Part shown: positions 53,324 through 64,000 of the stretch, in pieces | Numbering within the stretch: position 1 is the stretch's first letter | Layout of the letters: every line of letters begins with the position of its first letter | DNA from: Marinobacter salinus | GTDB lineage: Bacteria > Pseudomonadota > Gammaproteobacteria > Pseudomonadales > Oleiphilaceae | DNA length: 64,000 nucleotides | Assembly (NCBI RefSeq): GCF_001854125.1 | Contig: NZ_CP017715.1 | Span: 3,968,001 to 4,032,000, forward strand | Reading direction: 5' to 3' | Program-made: the position numbers and the translations under genes | The notes under the pieces: generated by a model | Databases searched by the model: none | Seen by the model: the letters and a program-made list of their open reading frames with translations, nothing else | What the model was told of the DNA's origin: nothing

Positions 53324-54424
53324 TTAGAAGTTGTACTGCGCTGCGAACATCAGACGGTTAGCGTCGTCGCTTTCGCCGCCCCGAGTTTCAGTGCTGTAGT
53401 AGCCGTATTCAACGCCCATCATGACGTTCTTAACCGGCGTCCACTGGTAGTTTACAAACGCGTTTTCGTTAGTTTCATTGGTTGTTGGAGCCAAATCGTC
53501 CACATCCAGCTTGGTCATACCATAGGTGGCGTTAATGGTGCGGCCACCGCCCAGGCTCATGGACGCGCCAATGGTACCGCCCATTCCGGAAAGATTTTCC
53601 AGGTCGCCGTTGACGTCAATGTAGGCATCCGCGCCACCAGAACGGTACAGGTAAGAGTTAGCGCCGTCAGTGTAGTTGATTGCGCCGCGGACAGTAATCA
53701 TGTCGGATACTGCCATACTAGCTGCGCCGAACACTGCAAATGCCATGGCAGAGTCATCAGCTGTGACTGTCTCATAGGAGTTTTGTTTGACCAGCGCAGC
53801 TGCTGAGTAAGACAAGCCGCCCGCCTTATCTTCAAGGCGAGCCGTCAGAGCGGGCATGCCATTTCTATTGTCGGCGATACCGCGGACTTTAGGATCCTCG
53901 ATAGAGACCGAAAGCGGTCCGGTTGTGTAACGAAGCTGGGCAGTACGTGATCCATAGCCTGCTACGCCTGCGACACCGTCAAAGTCCAGAGTTGAGGTTG
54001 AGCCGACAAAGCTGTTGTAGTTGGACCAGGTCTGGCCAGCAAGAATGCCGTTGTAGGAACCATAGGCATGACGAAGGCGAAGGCAGCCCCCTGCATAAGT
54101 GTCACACATGAAGTCGCCTTCGACGTTAACCATGACGCCGTTAGCGTGAGTAGCTTTTACACCAAGCCTGCTCTGAGAAGCAGCGGCACCAAAATGGCCG
54201 TCTATGTCTTGGCTATCGTCGACAGTTGGGAAAGAGCCGCCTCGGTGACCTGAATTCGCGACATTTTCATCAAGGTCATAGCTCATGTTCAGGCGAGCGT
54301 AACCGTAAACACTTGCGTCTACGTCGCCAGCGCTGAAGCTGTAGGCCTGTGCCTGAGCAGCCGTGCCCAGAATCGCCGCCGCTGCCGTCGCACGAATTGC
54401 CAATCTTAGTTTGTTGCTTTGCAT
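53324..54424 (-). CDS. Outer-membrane porin (DcaP-like)
   Basis: A 366-residue predicted beta-barrel porin. The signal peptide (about 1-27, ending QAQA) precedes YSFSAGDVDASVYGYARLNM, an N terminus typical of DcaP-like trimeric porins of Marinobacter and Acinetobacter. Alternating hydrophobic strands run throughout, and the last residue is Phe (AAQYNF), the usual OM assembly signal. A Cys pair in CDTYAGGC may form a disulfide. The ATG at 54424 is preferred to 54439. Substrate is unknown; it stands alone. Confidence 0.85.
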   Translation of the reverse strand: MQSNKLRLAIRATAAAAILGTAAQAQAYSFSAGDVDASVYGYARLNMSYDLDENVANSGHRGGSFPTVDDSQDIDGHFGAAASQSRLGVKATHANGVMVNVEGDFMCDTYAGGCLRLRHAYGSYNGILAGQTWSNYNSFVGSTSTLDFDGVAGVAGYGSRTAQLRYTTGPLSVSIEDPKVRGIADNRNGMPALTARLEDKAGGLSYSAAALVKQNSYETVTADDSAMAFAVFGAASMAVSDMITVRGAINYTDGANSYLYRSGGADAYIDVNGDLENLSGMGGTIGASMSLGGGRTINATYGMTKLDVDDLAPTTNETNENAFVNYQWTPVKNVMMGVEYGYYSTETRGGESDDANRLMFAAQYNF

Positions 54425-54586
54425 CGTTGTTGTCTCCACACATTTTTGTTGTTGGACCCGAAAACAAGGTAGTTACGAATCTGTGACAATTCAAATGAAT
54501 TCTTGTATTAATTAGACGAATGTCTATAGCAGCTTTTCGTTGCTATACAAACATCTGCGGATGCTTTAGAGGCGTACAATCGATTA

Positions 54587-56038
54587 ATGACCTCCCAAAG
54601 TACCTATCTTCAGCATACCACGTTTGCGTTTCTTGATATCGAAACGACCGGTGGAAACTCTTCAAGCGACCGCATTACCGAGATTGGCATCCGGTTTTGG
54701 CGAGGAGGCGAGGTGGTCGGGGAATGGCAAACCCTGCTGAATCCGGAAACCCGGATTTCCGGGTTCATTGAAGGCTTTACGGGCATTTCCAATGCCATGG
54801 TTGCGGATGCGCCGTTATTCTCGGAGATCGCGGATGCCCTTGAGGCACAGCTGAACGGCACGGTTTTTGTCGCGCACAACGCGCGTTTCGATTACGGCTT
54901 TATCAAGTCCGAGTTTCGCAGGCTTGGCCGGCTGTTTTCGGCGAAAGTCCTGTGTACGGTGAAGCTGTCTCGCCGGCTCTACCCCGAATTCCGGCGGCAC
55001 AACATGGATGCGCTGATTGAGCGCCATGGTCTCGGTGCCGTTCAACGTCACCGTGCTATGGGTGATGTCGCTGCGATGCTCTCCTTCTTTCTGCATGTCC
55101 GTTCTGAAAAAGGGGACGATGCGTTGGAGAAAGCGATCGGCGACTTGTTGCAGCGCCCGAGCACTCCTTCCCATTTGCCTTTTGATACCCTCAGGGAGTT
55201 ACCTGAGCGGCCCGGTGTATACCGTTTTTATGGTGAGAACGATGTGCTGCTGTACGTGGGCAAAAGTACCAACATAGCGCAGCGTGTGGCCTCGCATTTT
55301 TCCGGGGACCATAACTCCGGCCGCGGTGTCCGGATGTCCGAGAGCCTGAGGCGAGTAGAATATACGGAAACAGCAGGTGAGCTGGGCGCGCTGCTGCTTG
55401 AGTTGAAACAGATCAAGGCGCTCAAGCCGATGTTCAACCGGCGCTCCCGGGCCGCCAAGAATCTTGTCAGTATTGAGCTGTGTGAAACAGCTTCTGGCTA
55501 TTTGCAGGCGCAATTGGTCCGGGAAATTGAACCGCACAGGCTTGGAGATTATTTCGGACTTTTCCGCAGCAAGCGGGATGCCGAGCGCGCACTAAGCGGC
55601 ATTGCTGCGAAGAACCAACTGTGCAATCGCCTGCTCGGGCTGGAGTCCGGGGAGGGGGGGGCCTGCTTTCAGCGCGCATTGGGCCGATGCAGGGGCGCTT
55701 GCGAGGACCTTGAGGATGTGGCCCGTTTTAACCTCCGTATGCAAATTGCGTTTCACGGGTTGCGCCTGAAAACCTGGCCCTGGAAGGGGCCGGTCGGCGT
55801 GATTGAGCGCAACGAGCCTGCCGGCCGGATGGATATCCTTGTGGTCTACAATTGGGTACACGTTGCGACCCTGCACGATGAAGGCGAGCTGTCTGAGCTG
55901 TCGCTACGTGGTCAGGACGTGTCGTTTGATCTGGATTCCTGCAGGCTTTTGATGAAATCGCTGTCGGGACGGGACGGAAAGGGGTTTACGGTCATTGAGT
56001 TGCCGGCGATCGGTGAACCGGATGTTCTTATGCCTTGA
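54587..56038 (+). CDS. DnaQ-type 3'-5' exonuclease fused to a UvrC-like GIY-YIG nuclease (Cho/UvrC relative)
   Basis: A 483-residue DNA-processing protein. The N-terminal DEDDh exonuclease (about 10-175) has Asp17 and Glu19 in FLDIETTGG, the second Asp in HNARFDYGF and the HRAMGD motif. The GIY-YIG domain (about 205-290) has PGVYRFYGENDVLLYVGKS and continues into a UvrC-type region ending in CRGACED. The C-terminal part is of unknown fold. This architecture occurs in several proteobacteria; a repair or proofreading role is inferred. The gene is monocistronic between the porin and the ast operon. Confidence 0.88.
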   Translation: MTSQSTYLQHTTFAFLDIETTGGNSSSDRITEIGIRFWRGGEVVGEWQTLLNPETRISGFIEGFTGISNAMVADAPLFSEIADALEAQLNGTVFVAHNARFDYGFIKSEFRRLGRLFSAKVLCTVKLSRRLYPEFRRHNMDALIERHGLGAVQRHRAMGDVAAMLSFFLHVRSEKGDDALEKAIGDLLQRPSTPSHLPFDTLRELPERPGVYRFYGENDVLLYVGKSTNIAQRVASHFSGDHNSGRGVRMSESLRRVEYTETAGELGALLLELKQIKALKPMFNRRSRAAKNLVSIELCETASGYLQAQLVREIEPHRLGDYFGLFRSKRDAERALSGIAAKNQLCNRLLGLESGEGGACFQRALGRCRGACEDLEDVARFNLRMQIAFHGLRLKTWPWKGPVGVIERNEPAGRMDILVVYNWVHVATLHDEGELSELSLRGQDVSFDLDSCRLLMKSLSGRDGKGFTVIELPAIGEPDVLMP

Positions 56039-56138
56039 GTGGCGTATCATGAGTTGAGAGTCCGCACAGCTACGTACTTGCCCCGTGCGTCGACTCAACT
56101 ACTTTTATACGTTCAGTCGCTTTACCCGAGAGAGAAAT

Positions 56139-57353
56139 ATGAACAAAGAGCCCGTCAGCCGCGAACTGTTTGATGAAGTCATGGTTCCCAACTACGCCCC
56201 CGGTTCAATCATCCCGGTAAGAGGCGAAGGATCCCGGATCTGGGATCAGGAAGGACGAGAGTTTGTCGATTTGCAGGGTGGGATCGCGGTGACCTGCCTG
56301 GGCCATTCCCATCCTGGGCTGGTAGGTGCTTTGCAGGACCAGGCCGAGAAGATCTGGCACCTGTCGAATGTCATGACCAATGAGCCGGCGCTTCGTTTGG
56401 CCAAAACGCTTTGTGATCATACGTTTGCGGAGCGGGTGTTCTTTGCCAACTCAGGTGGTGAAGCGAATGAGGCGGCGTTCAAGCTGGCTCGTCGTTACGC
56501 GTGGGAGCACTTTGGCCCGGAAAAGAACGAGATCATCTCCTTCAAGAACGCTTTCCACGGCCGGACCCTGTTTACGGTGAGCGTTGGTGGTCAGCCGAAA
56601 TACCTGGAAGGCTTTGAGCCGGCTCCCGGTGGCATCCATCATGCCGATTTTAATGATCTTGAGTCGGTAAAAAAGCTCATCTCGAAAGAGAAAACCTGTG
56701 CCATCGTGGTCGAGCCGATTCAGGGGGAAGGCGGCGTTATGCCGGGTGATCCCGAATTTTTGAAAGGCCTGCGTCAGCTTTGTGATGAGAACGATGCGCT
56801 GCTGGTATTTGACGAGGTCCAGTCCGGCGTGGGTCGTACGGGGCACTTTTACGCGTATCAGATGTATGGCGTGGTGCCGGACATTCTCTCCAGCGCCAAA
56901 GGCCTGGGCGGGGGCTTCCCGGTGGCGGCTATGTTGACGACTGCCAAGGTGGCTGCGAGCTTGGGTGTCGGTACTCACGGTAGCACCTATGGTGGCAACG
57001 CATTGGCGTGTGCCGTCGCCCAGAAAGTTGTGGATACCGTGAGTCAGCCGGATATTCTTAAGGGGGTGAAGGCCCGCTCTGAACGCCTGCGTAAGGGGAT
57101 GATGGATATCGGCGAGCGCTATGGTGTGTTCAGCGAAGTCCGTGGTGCAGGCCTTTTGCTCGGGTGCGTGCTCACGGAAAAGTGGCAGGGCAAAGCCAAG
57201 GACTTCCTCAATGCCGGTCTTGATGAAGGTGTTATGGTACTGGTTGCGGGTGCCAATGTGGTGCGCCTGGCACCCTCTCTGATCATCCCGGAATCAGACA
57301 TTGACGATGCGCTGGAGCGCTTCGATGCAGCCGTGAAAAAACTGACCTCCTAA
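56139..57353 (+). CDS. astC: Succinylornithine/acetylornithine transaminase (AstC/ArgD family)
   Basis: A 404-residue class III PLP transaminase. The PLP Lys lies near 254 in [32 protein letters not shown] and [12 protein letters not shown] are diagnostic. It heads the arginine succinyltransferase operon, so AstC (AruC) converting N2-succinylornithine is the call; AstC and ArgD activities overlap in many bacteria. The ATG at 56139 follows GAGAGAA; the 18 extra upstream codons are not conserved. Nine bases separate it from aruF. Confidence 0.93.
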   Translation: MNKEPVSRELFDEVMVPNYAPGSIIPVRGEGSRIWDQEGREFVDLQGGIAVTCLGHSHPGLVGALQDQAEKIWHLSNVMTNEPALRLAKTLCDHTFAERVFFANSGGEANEAAFKLARRYAWEHFGPEKNEIISFKNAFHGRTLFTVSVGGQPKYLEGFEPAPGGIHHADFNDLESVKKLISKEKTCAIVVEPIQGEGGVMPGDPEFLKGLRQLCDENDALLVFDEVQSGVGRTGHFYAYQMYGVVPDILSSAKGLGGGFPVAAMLTTAKVAASLGVGTHGSTYGGNALACAVAQKVVDTVSQPDILKGVKARSERLRKGMMDIGERYGVFSEVRGAGLLLGCVLTEKWQGKAKDFLNAGLDEGVMVLVAGANVVRLAPSLIIPESDIDDALERFDAAVKKLTS

Positions 57354-57362
57354 GGAGTCTTT

Positions 57363-58379
57363 ATGTGGCAGGTACGTCCGGCGCAACCGGATGATCTGGA
57401 CCAGATTCTCGAGATTGCGGGCACCCAGGGTGCCCGCCTGTCTTCGACACTTCCAAAGCAGGCGGAAGCCCTTGCGAACAAAATAGACCACTCTCTGGCC
57501 TGTTTCACCAACAAGGCACCGGACGATCGACCGCCGAGATTCCTGTTTGTGCTTGAAAACACCGAGACCGGTTCCATTGACGGTACCGCCGGGATAGATG
57601 CCTGTGCGGGGAATGGGCAGCCCTTCTATAATTACCGCCGTGACGCCCTGATTCATGCGTCCCATGAGCTGGGCGTCTCGCGCCGGGTTGAAGTGCTTTA
57701 TCCCTCTCACTCGCTGACCGATCAGACCTTGCTCTGTTCTTTTTCCATCAAACCGGAACTGCGCGGGACCGAAGCGTTTGAGCTGTTGTCCCGGGCAAGA
57801 ATCCTGTTTATTGCCGAGCATCGGGAGTGGTTCGCTTCCCGGGTGGTGGTCGAGATTCAGGGTGTCCAGACAGAGGATGGTGCCGTTCCCTTCTGGGATA
57901 GCCTGGGCCGACACTTTTTTGATATGGACTTTGAAACGGCAGACCAGTACTCCGGGACGCTCAGCAAAACCTTTATTGCCGAGCTCATGCCGCCCAACCC
58001 CATCTACGTCACCCTGCTTTCTGTGCAGGCCCAGGAAGCGCTGGGCCAGCCCCATACGCTGACGGTGCCCAACTTTGACCTGCTTCAGCGGGAGGGTTTT
58101 CAGGCCGGGTGTTACCTCGATATCTTTGACGCAGGCCCGGTCCTTGAAGCCCGCACAGACAGCTTGCTCACGTTGGTCACCAGCCGGCGCAAGGCCCTTC
58201 ACGGTTCCCATGAGGAAACAGGGGAAACCTGCCTGATTGCTGCCGGGGAAGGGAGCAGCTTCCGGTGCATGCTGACGGTTGTTTCTGAGTCCCTGGATGA
58301 CCAGTTGAAGGTGCCAGTGAAAACCTGGACTGCGCTGGGAAAGAGTGCCGGAGATCTGGTGAGGGTTGCGCCGCTATGA
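57363..58379 (+). CDS. aruF: Arginine/ornithine N-succinyltransferase alpha subunit AruF
   Basis: A 338-residue AstA-family acyltransferase. It transfers succinyl from succinyl-CoA to arginine, the first AST step. Recognisable segments are MWQVRPAQPDDLDQIL at the N terminus, FYNYRRDALIHASHELGVS, SFSIKPELRGTEAFELLSRA and FWDSLGRHFFDMDFE. The presence of two consecutive homologous genes is the pseudomonad AruF/AruG heteromer rather than the single E. coli AstA. Confidence 0.94.
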   Translation: MWQVRPAQPDDLDQILEIAGTQGARLSSTLPKQAEALANKIDHSLACFTNKAPDDRPPRFLFVLENTETGSIDGTAGIDACAGNGQPFYNYRRDALIHASHELGVSRRVEVLYPSHSLTDQTLLCSFSIKPELRGTEAFELLSRARILFIAEHREWFASRVVVEIQGVQTEDGAVPFWDSLGRHFFDMDFETADQYSGTLSKTFIAELMPPNPIYVTLLSVQAQEALGQPHTLTVPNFDLLQREGFQAGCYLDIFDAGPVLEARTDSLLTLVTSRRKALHGSHEETGETCLIAAGEGSSFRCMLTVVSESLDDQLKVPVKTWTALGKSAGDLVRVAPL

Positions 58380-58407
58380 ATCGCACGTCGGAGAAGGCAG
58401 ACGTAAC

Positions 58408-61076
<2,669 letters not shown>

Positions 61077-61096
61077 TCAATACGGAACAGACAGCC

Positions 61097-62437
61097 ATGG
61101 GAAAGCACGCAGTAGAAGCAAACTTTGACGGTTTGGTGGGGCCAACCCACAACTACGCTGGACTGTCCTGGGGCAATGTGGCCTCGAAATCGAATGTGCA
61201 CTCGGTGTCCAACCCAAGAGAGGCTGCGCTGCAAGGCCTGGCAAAGATGAAGCTGCTGGCGGACCGGGGGTATGTGCAAGGTATTCTGCCGCCCCATGAG
61301 CGCCCTCATATCCCTACCCTCCGGTCACTCGGGTTTAGCGGTACTGACACCCAGGTTCTTGAGCGAGCGGCGAAAACAAGCCCATCCATTCTGGCGGCCG
61401 TTTCGTCCGCGTCGTCCATGTGGACGGCCAATGCTGCCACGGTGTCGCCCAGTGCCGATACCAGCGATCACAGGGTGCACTTCACGCCGGCTAACCTGAG
61501 TGCGAAATTCCACCGGTCGATTGAGCATACGGTGACCGGTCGCGCACTGAAGGCGATTTTTGCGGATGAGGGGTATTTCACCCATCACCCTGCATTGCCG
61601 TCGGTGAGCCACTTTGGCGATGAAGGTGCGGCAAACCACACCCGGCTATGTGGTCGATACGGAGAGCCCGGGGTAGAGCTGTTTGTCTTCGGGCAGGTGG
61701 CCTTCAATGAGCAGGCTCCGGCCCCCAAAAAGTATCCCGCGCGGCAGACATTAGAGGCGTCAGAAGCGATAGCCCGCCTGCATGGCCTGAAATCGGAGAA
61801 CGTTGTTTTTGCGCAGCAGAATCCTGCAGCCATTGATTCGGGCGTATTTCACAATGACGTCATCGCCGTAGGCAACGGGAGTACCCTGTTTTATCACGAT
61901 ATGGCGTTTCTCGACGAAGAAAAGGTGCTTGCGGATATCCGCTCCAGACTGACGGGGGCAGAGCTTGAAGCCGTGCGTGTCAGCGCTGATGAGGTCCCGC
62001 TTGAGGACGCAGTGGCCTCTTATCTTTTTAACAGTCAGCTACTGAACACGCCGGACGGCATGTTGCTGGCGGTGCCCGGAGAGTGCCGGGAAGTGGCTTC
62101 AGTGAGCCGATACCTCGACGAGCTGGTGAAAGCCGGTGGGCCGATAACTGCGGTAGAAGTGTTCGACGTCAAACAATCCATGCGCAATGGCGGTGGCCCG
62201 GCCTGCCTGCGTTTACGCGTCGTTCTGGACGATGACGAGCTCAAGGCCATGCACCGGGGCGTGCTGCTCACGGACCCGTTGTATGACCGGCTGACGACCT
62301 GGGTAGAGGCCCATTACCGGGACCAGCTCTCCCAGGAGGATTTGGGCGACCCCATGCTGCTGGAAGAAGTACGCAAGGCCCTGGACGAACTGACCGGCAT
62401 TCTCGGACTGGGGTCGATCTACGACTTCCAGCTTTAG
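61097..62437 (+). CDS. astB: N-succinylarginine dihydrolase
   Basis: A 446-residue guanidine-modifying enzyme that releases two ammonia and CO2 from succinylarginine. It starts [20 protein letters not shown] and contains [33 protein letters not shown] and the nucleophile Cys in [17 protein letters not shown]. The ATG at 61097 is favoured over a start at 61073. Its stop overlaps the end of the convergent TetR gene by four bases. Confidence 0.95.
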   Translation: MGKHAVEANFDGLVGPTHNYAGLSWGNVASKSNVHSVSNPREAALQGLAKMKLLADRGYVQGILPPHERPHIPTLRSLGFSGTDTQVLERAAKTSPSILAAVSSASSMWTANAATVSPSADTSDHRVHFTPANLSAKFHRSIEHTVTGRALKAIFADEGYFTHHPALPSVSHFGDEGAANHTRLCGRYGEPGVELFVFGQVAFNEQAPAPKKYPARQTLEASEAIARLHGLKSENVVFAQQNPAAIDSGVFHNDVIAVGNGSTLFYHDMAFLDEEKVLADIRSRLTGAELEAVRVSADEVPLEDAVASYLFNSQLLNTPDGMLLAVPGECREVASVSRYLDELVKAGGPITAVEVFDVKQSMRNGGGPACLRLRVVLDDDELKAMHRGVLLTDPLYDRLTTWVEAHYRDQLSQEDLGDPMLLEEVRKALDELTGILGLGSIYDFQL

Positions 62438-63081
62438 GACGCGATGGACGTTGTCAGCATATCCATGGTGTGACGGATCAGATTGTCCGCCGAGAACGGC
62501 TGGCCGGCGTCCCCGCTGGCGGTCCCCATCTCCGACTGGCACAACAGAATCACCCCGTGGAGCGCTCCACGGAGATAGAGTGCCGTTTGCGTGGGATCGG
62601 TGATCCGCTCCCGGCTCATGGTGCCGTCTTCAAGGCCTTTCCTGATGGCTCCGACCATGAGCTCCATCAATTCCGATTTAGAGCACATCATTTCCTCTGC
62701 CTGGCTTTCGTCCGCCTCGGCCATGGCGGTCGAAGCCTTGGTCAGTGCTGAGAAATAATCCGGTTCGTCCAGATAAAACCGGTAGTAGGCCTCGCCCATG
62801 GCTGAAATCTGTGCCAGGCCAGTATCTGCGGTTTGCCTTGCTTCCTCGAAGCGGGCGGCCAGGCTCTGGCCTGCGCGAAGCATAATCCCCCGCTGAATGG
62901 CGGCTTTATCCTTGAAATACACATACAGCAACGCTCTGCTGAGGCTGGCCGTGCGTGCGATATCGTCCATCGAGGTACGCTCGTAGCCCTTCTCGGAAAA
63001 CACCAGTTCGGCGGCGTCGAGAATCGCATCGTAGCGGGCCTGTTTCTCCCGTTCGCGGCGTGTTTTCAGTGGTTCGCTCAT
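62434..63081 (-). CDS. TetR-family transcriptional repressor
   Basis: A 215-residue regulator with N-terminal helix-turn-helix (about 20-65: [35 protein letters not shown]) and a ligand-binding C-terminal domain. The ATG at 63081 is immediately preceded by an in-frame TTG, which I do not use. It is divergent from an RND efflux adaptor, with tandem palindromes between, so it likely represses that efflux system. Confidence 0.9.
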   Translation of the reverse strand: MSEPLKTRREREKQARYDAILDAAELVFSEKGYERTSMDDIARTASLSRALLYVYFKDKAAIQRGIMLRAGQSLAARFEEARQTADTGLAQISAMGEAYYRFYLDEPDYFSALTKASTAMAEADESQAEEMMCSKSELMELMVGAIRKGLEDGTMSRERITDPTQTALYLRGALHGVILLCQSEMGTASGDAGQPFSADNLIRHTMDMLTTSIAS

Positions 63082-63144
63082 CAAGTCATCCGTTTGTGTG
63101 CAACTGCAGATGCATCATACCTGAAACCCTATAAAATCCGATTA

Positions 63145-63175
63145 TTGACAATGTGTCAAAGAATGACATTATGTC
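63145..63175 (+). promoter_or_regulatory. Efflux promoter with two tandem TetR operators
   Basis: Palindrome 1 is TTGACA-ATG-TGTCAA (63145-63159), which contains the -35 TTGACA. Palindrome 2 is GACAT-T-ATGTC (63165-63175), covering the predicted -10 CATTAT (63167-63172) at 16-base spacing. Centres are 18 bases apart. The two half-sites share TGACA/TGTC. Confidence 0.65.
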
Positions 63176-63245
63176 CATACGTCAATTGGGTATTTGAGGG
63201 AGCGGATACCCACAACCAGCAAGAGCATGAACGAAAGGACAACTC

Positions 63246-64000
63246 ATGAAGCCGTTTCCCCGTCCCCTTGCCATCGCGTTCCTGGTCGTTTTCCCGGTTC
63301 TGTTTGTCGGCTGTAAAGCTGGTGATGTGTCTTCAGAAGCCAAATCCCAATCGGTATCTGTGCGCGTGTCGGAAGTGACTGGAGGCCAGACACAGGAGAT
63401 TCCCCTTCGCTTCTCAGGGATCGTGCGTGCAACACAGCGGGCAACCCTGACATTCCAGGTCAGCGGAACGTTAAAAGAGCGTTCCGTGGAGCTGGGGCGC
63501 CGAGTGGAGGCGGGAGATATGTTGGCACGCGTTTACAACCCGGCCCTTGCCCCGGCCCGGGATTCGGCCCGTGCAAAACTGGACGAACTGGTGACCCAAT
63601 ATGACCAGGCCAAACGTGAGTGGGAGCGTTCCAGCCGGTTGCATGAGCGGGGTGTTGTGTCCGAGCAGAGCCTGGAGCAGATCGCCGCTCGAAGGGATGC
63701 CCTGAAGGCCAGTGTCGCAACGGCTGAGGCGGCACTGGCTGAGGCAACCCAGTTGCTGGATGAGAGTTCCCTGCGTGCGCCTTTTGCCGGTCGCGTTGAG
63801 GCTTTGCTGGTTGAACCTGACGAATTTGTGGCGGCTGGGCAGCCGGTGATGCGAATTTCTTCGCCGAAAGGGCGGGAGGTGGAAGTCAGGGTACCAGCCT
63901 ATTTGCTTCAACACGTGGTATTGGGGGAGGCACTGCCAGTCTGGTCAGTCCAGGACAGGTCTCAGCCTCCGCATACCGGTTCTGTCGTGGAGATTGCCCA
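63246..64000 (+). CDS. RND efflux periplasmic adaptor subunit, lipoprotein (3' end outside window)
   Basis: The partial 251-residue start of an HlyD/AcrA-type membrane fusion protein. A signal peptide with lipobox LFVGC (Cys24) predicts lipid anchoring. The first lipoyl half-motif (about 60-95), the coiled-coil hairpin (about 98-165, SARAKLDELVTQYDQAKREW, RRDALKASVATAEAALAEAT) and the second half-motif LRAPFAGRVEALLVE are seen before the window ends. The ATG at 63246 follows AAAGGACAACTC. The pump and outer-membrane channel are presumably downstream; substrate is unknown. Confidence 0.9.
   Translation, partial: MKPFPRPLAIAFLVVFPVLFVGCKAGDVSSEAKSQSVSVRVSEVTGGQTQEIPLRFSGIVRATQRATLTFQVSGTLKERSVELGRRVEAGDMLARVYNPALAPARDSARAKLDELVTQYDQAKREWERSSRLHERGVVSEQSLEQIAARRDALKASVATAEAALAEATQLLDESSLRAPFAGRVEALLVEPDEFVAAGQPVMRISSPKGREVEVRVPAYLLQHVVLGEALPVWSVQDRSQPPHTGSVVEIA

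Overview
The window looks like the chromosome of a marine gammaproteobacterium close to Marinobacter. This is an inference from gene order and protein character (classical glmM-tpiA-secG-leuU-rimP-nusA-infB-rbfA-truB-rpsO-pnp order, PaaX-type phenylacetate cluster, two-subunit Aru-type arginine succinyltransferase, Pseudomonas-like AceF); no database search was run. It is mostly ordinary core genome. I see no phage, insertion sequence, CRISPR array or rRNA.

Layout. 1-10.8 kb: the housekeeping translation and RNA-metabolism superoperon on the + strand, with a tRNA-Leu(GAG) and several intrinsic terminators. 10.8-14.1 kb: envelope genes on the - strand (lipoprotein alpha/beta hydrolase, a DUF4105/Lnb-like protein, a DUF3015 protein). 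14.4-19.3 kb: a complete branched-chain amino acid ABC transporter, livKHMGF, on the - strand. 19.5-25.7 kb: a membrane TPR protein, a MarR regulator, a cytochrome c plus PQQ-type sugar dehydrogenase pair, and a LonA-type protease divergent from a CnoX-like thioredoxin/TPR protein. 26.8 kb: a probably broken HNH gene.

27.0-46.4 kb is the most interesting part: a phenylacetate (PAA) catabolic island. On the - strand lie paaG-paaH-paaI-paaJ-paaK and paaA-B-C-D-E-paaZ; paaX (-) and paaY (+) sit at the edges. Instead of the usual PaaL permease and PhaK porin, the island holds a second complete ABC transporter of the branched-chain amino acid (HAAT) family at 28.4-33.7 kb. Its last gene encodes an ATPase fused to an N-terminal hemerythrin-like domain. 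A 16-base box, AATTGATAYTCGTCAA, occurs upstream of both this transporter and paaG, and a related sequence lies in the paaA promoter, so the transporter is probably in the PAA regulon. The pathway as seen: PaaK makes phenylacetyl-CoA, PaaABCDE epoxidises it with O2, PaaG isomerises to the oxepin, PaaZ opens the ring, and PaaJ and PaaH carry out beta-oxidation steps. PaaF is not in the window.

46.5-54.4 kb: a KamA-family radical-SAM aminomutase, pyruvate dehydrogenase aceEF, a previously easy-to-miss 36-residue ORF, and an outer-membrane porin. 54.6 kb: a DnaQ exonuclease/GIY-YIG nuclease fusion. 56.1-62.4 kb: the arginine succinyltransferase (AST) operon astC-aruF-aruG-astD-astB, without astE. 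62.4-64 kb: a TetR regulator divergent from an RND efflux adaptor that runs off the end, with two tandem palindromes over the predicted promoter.
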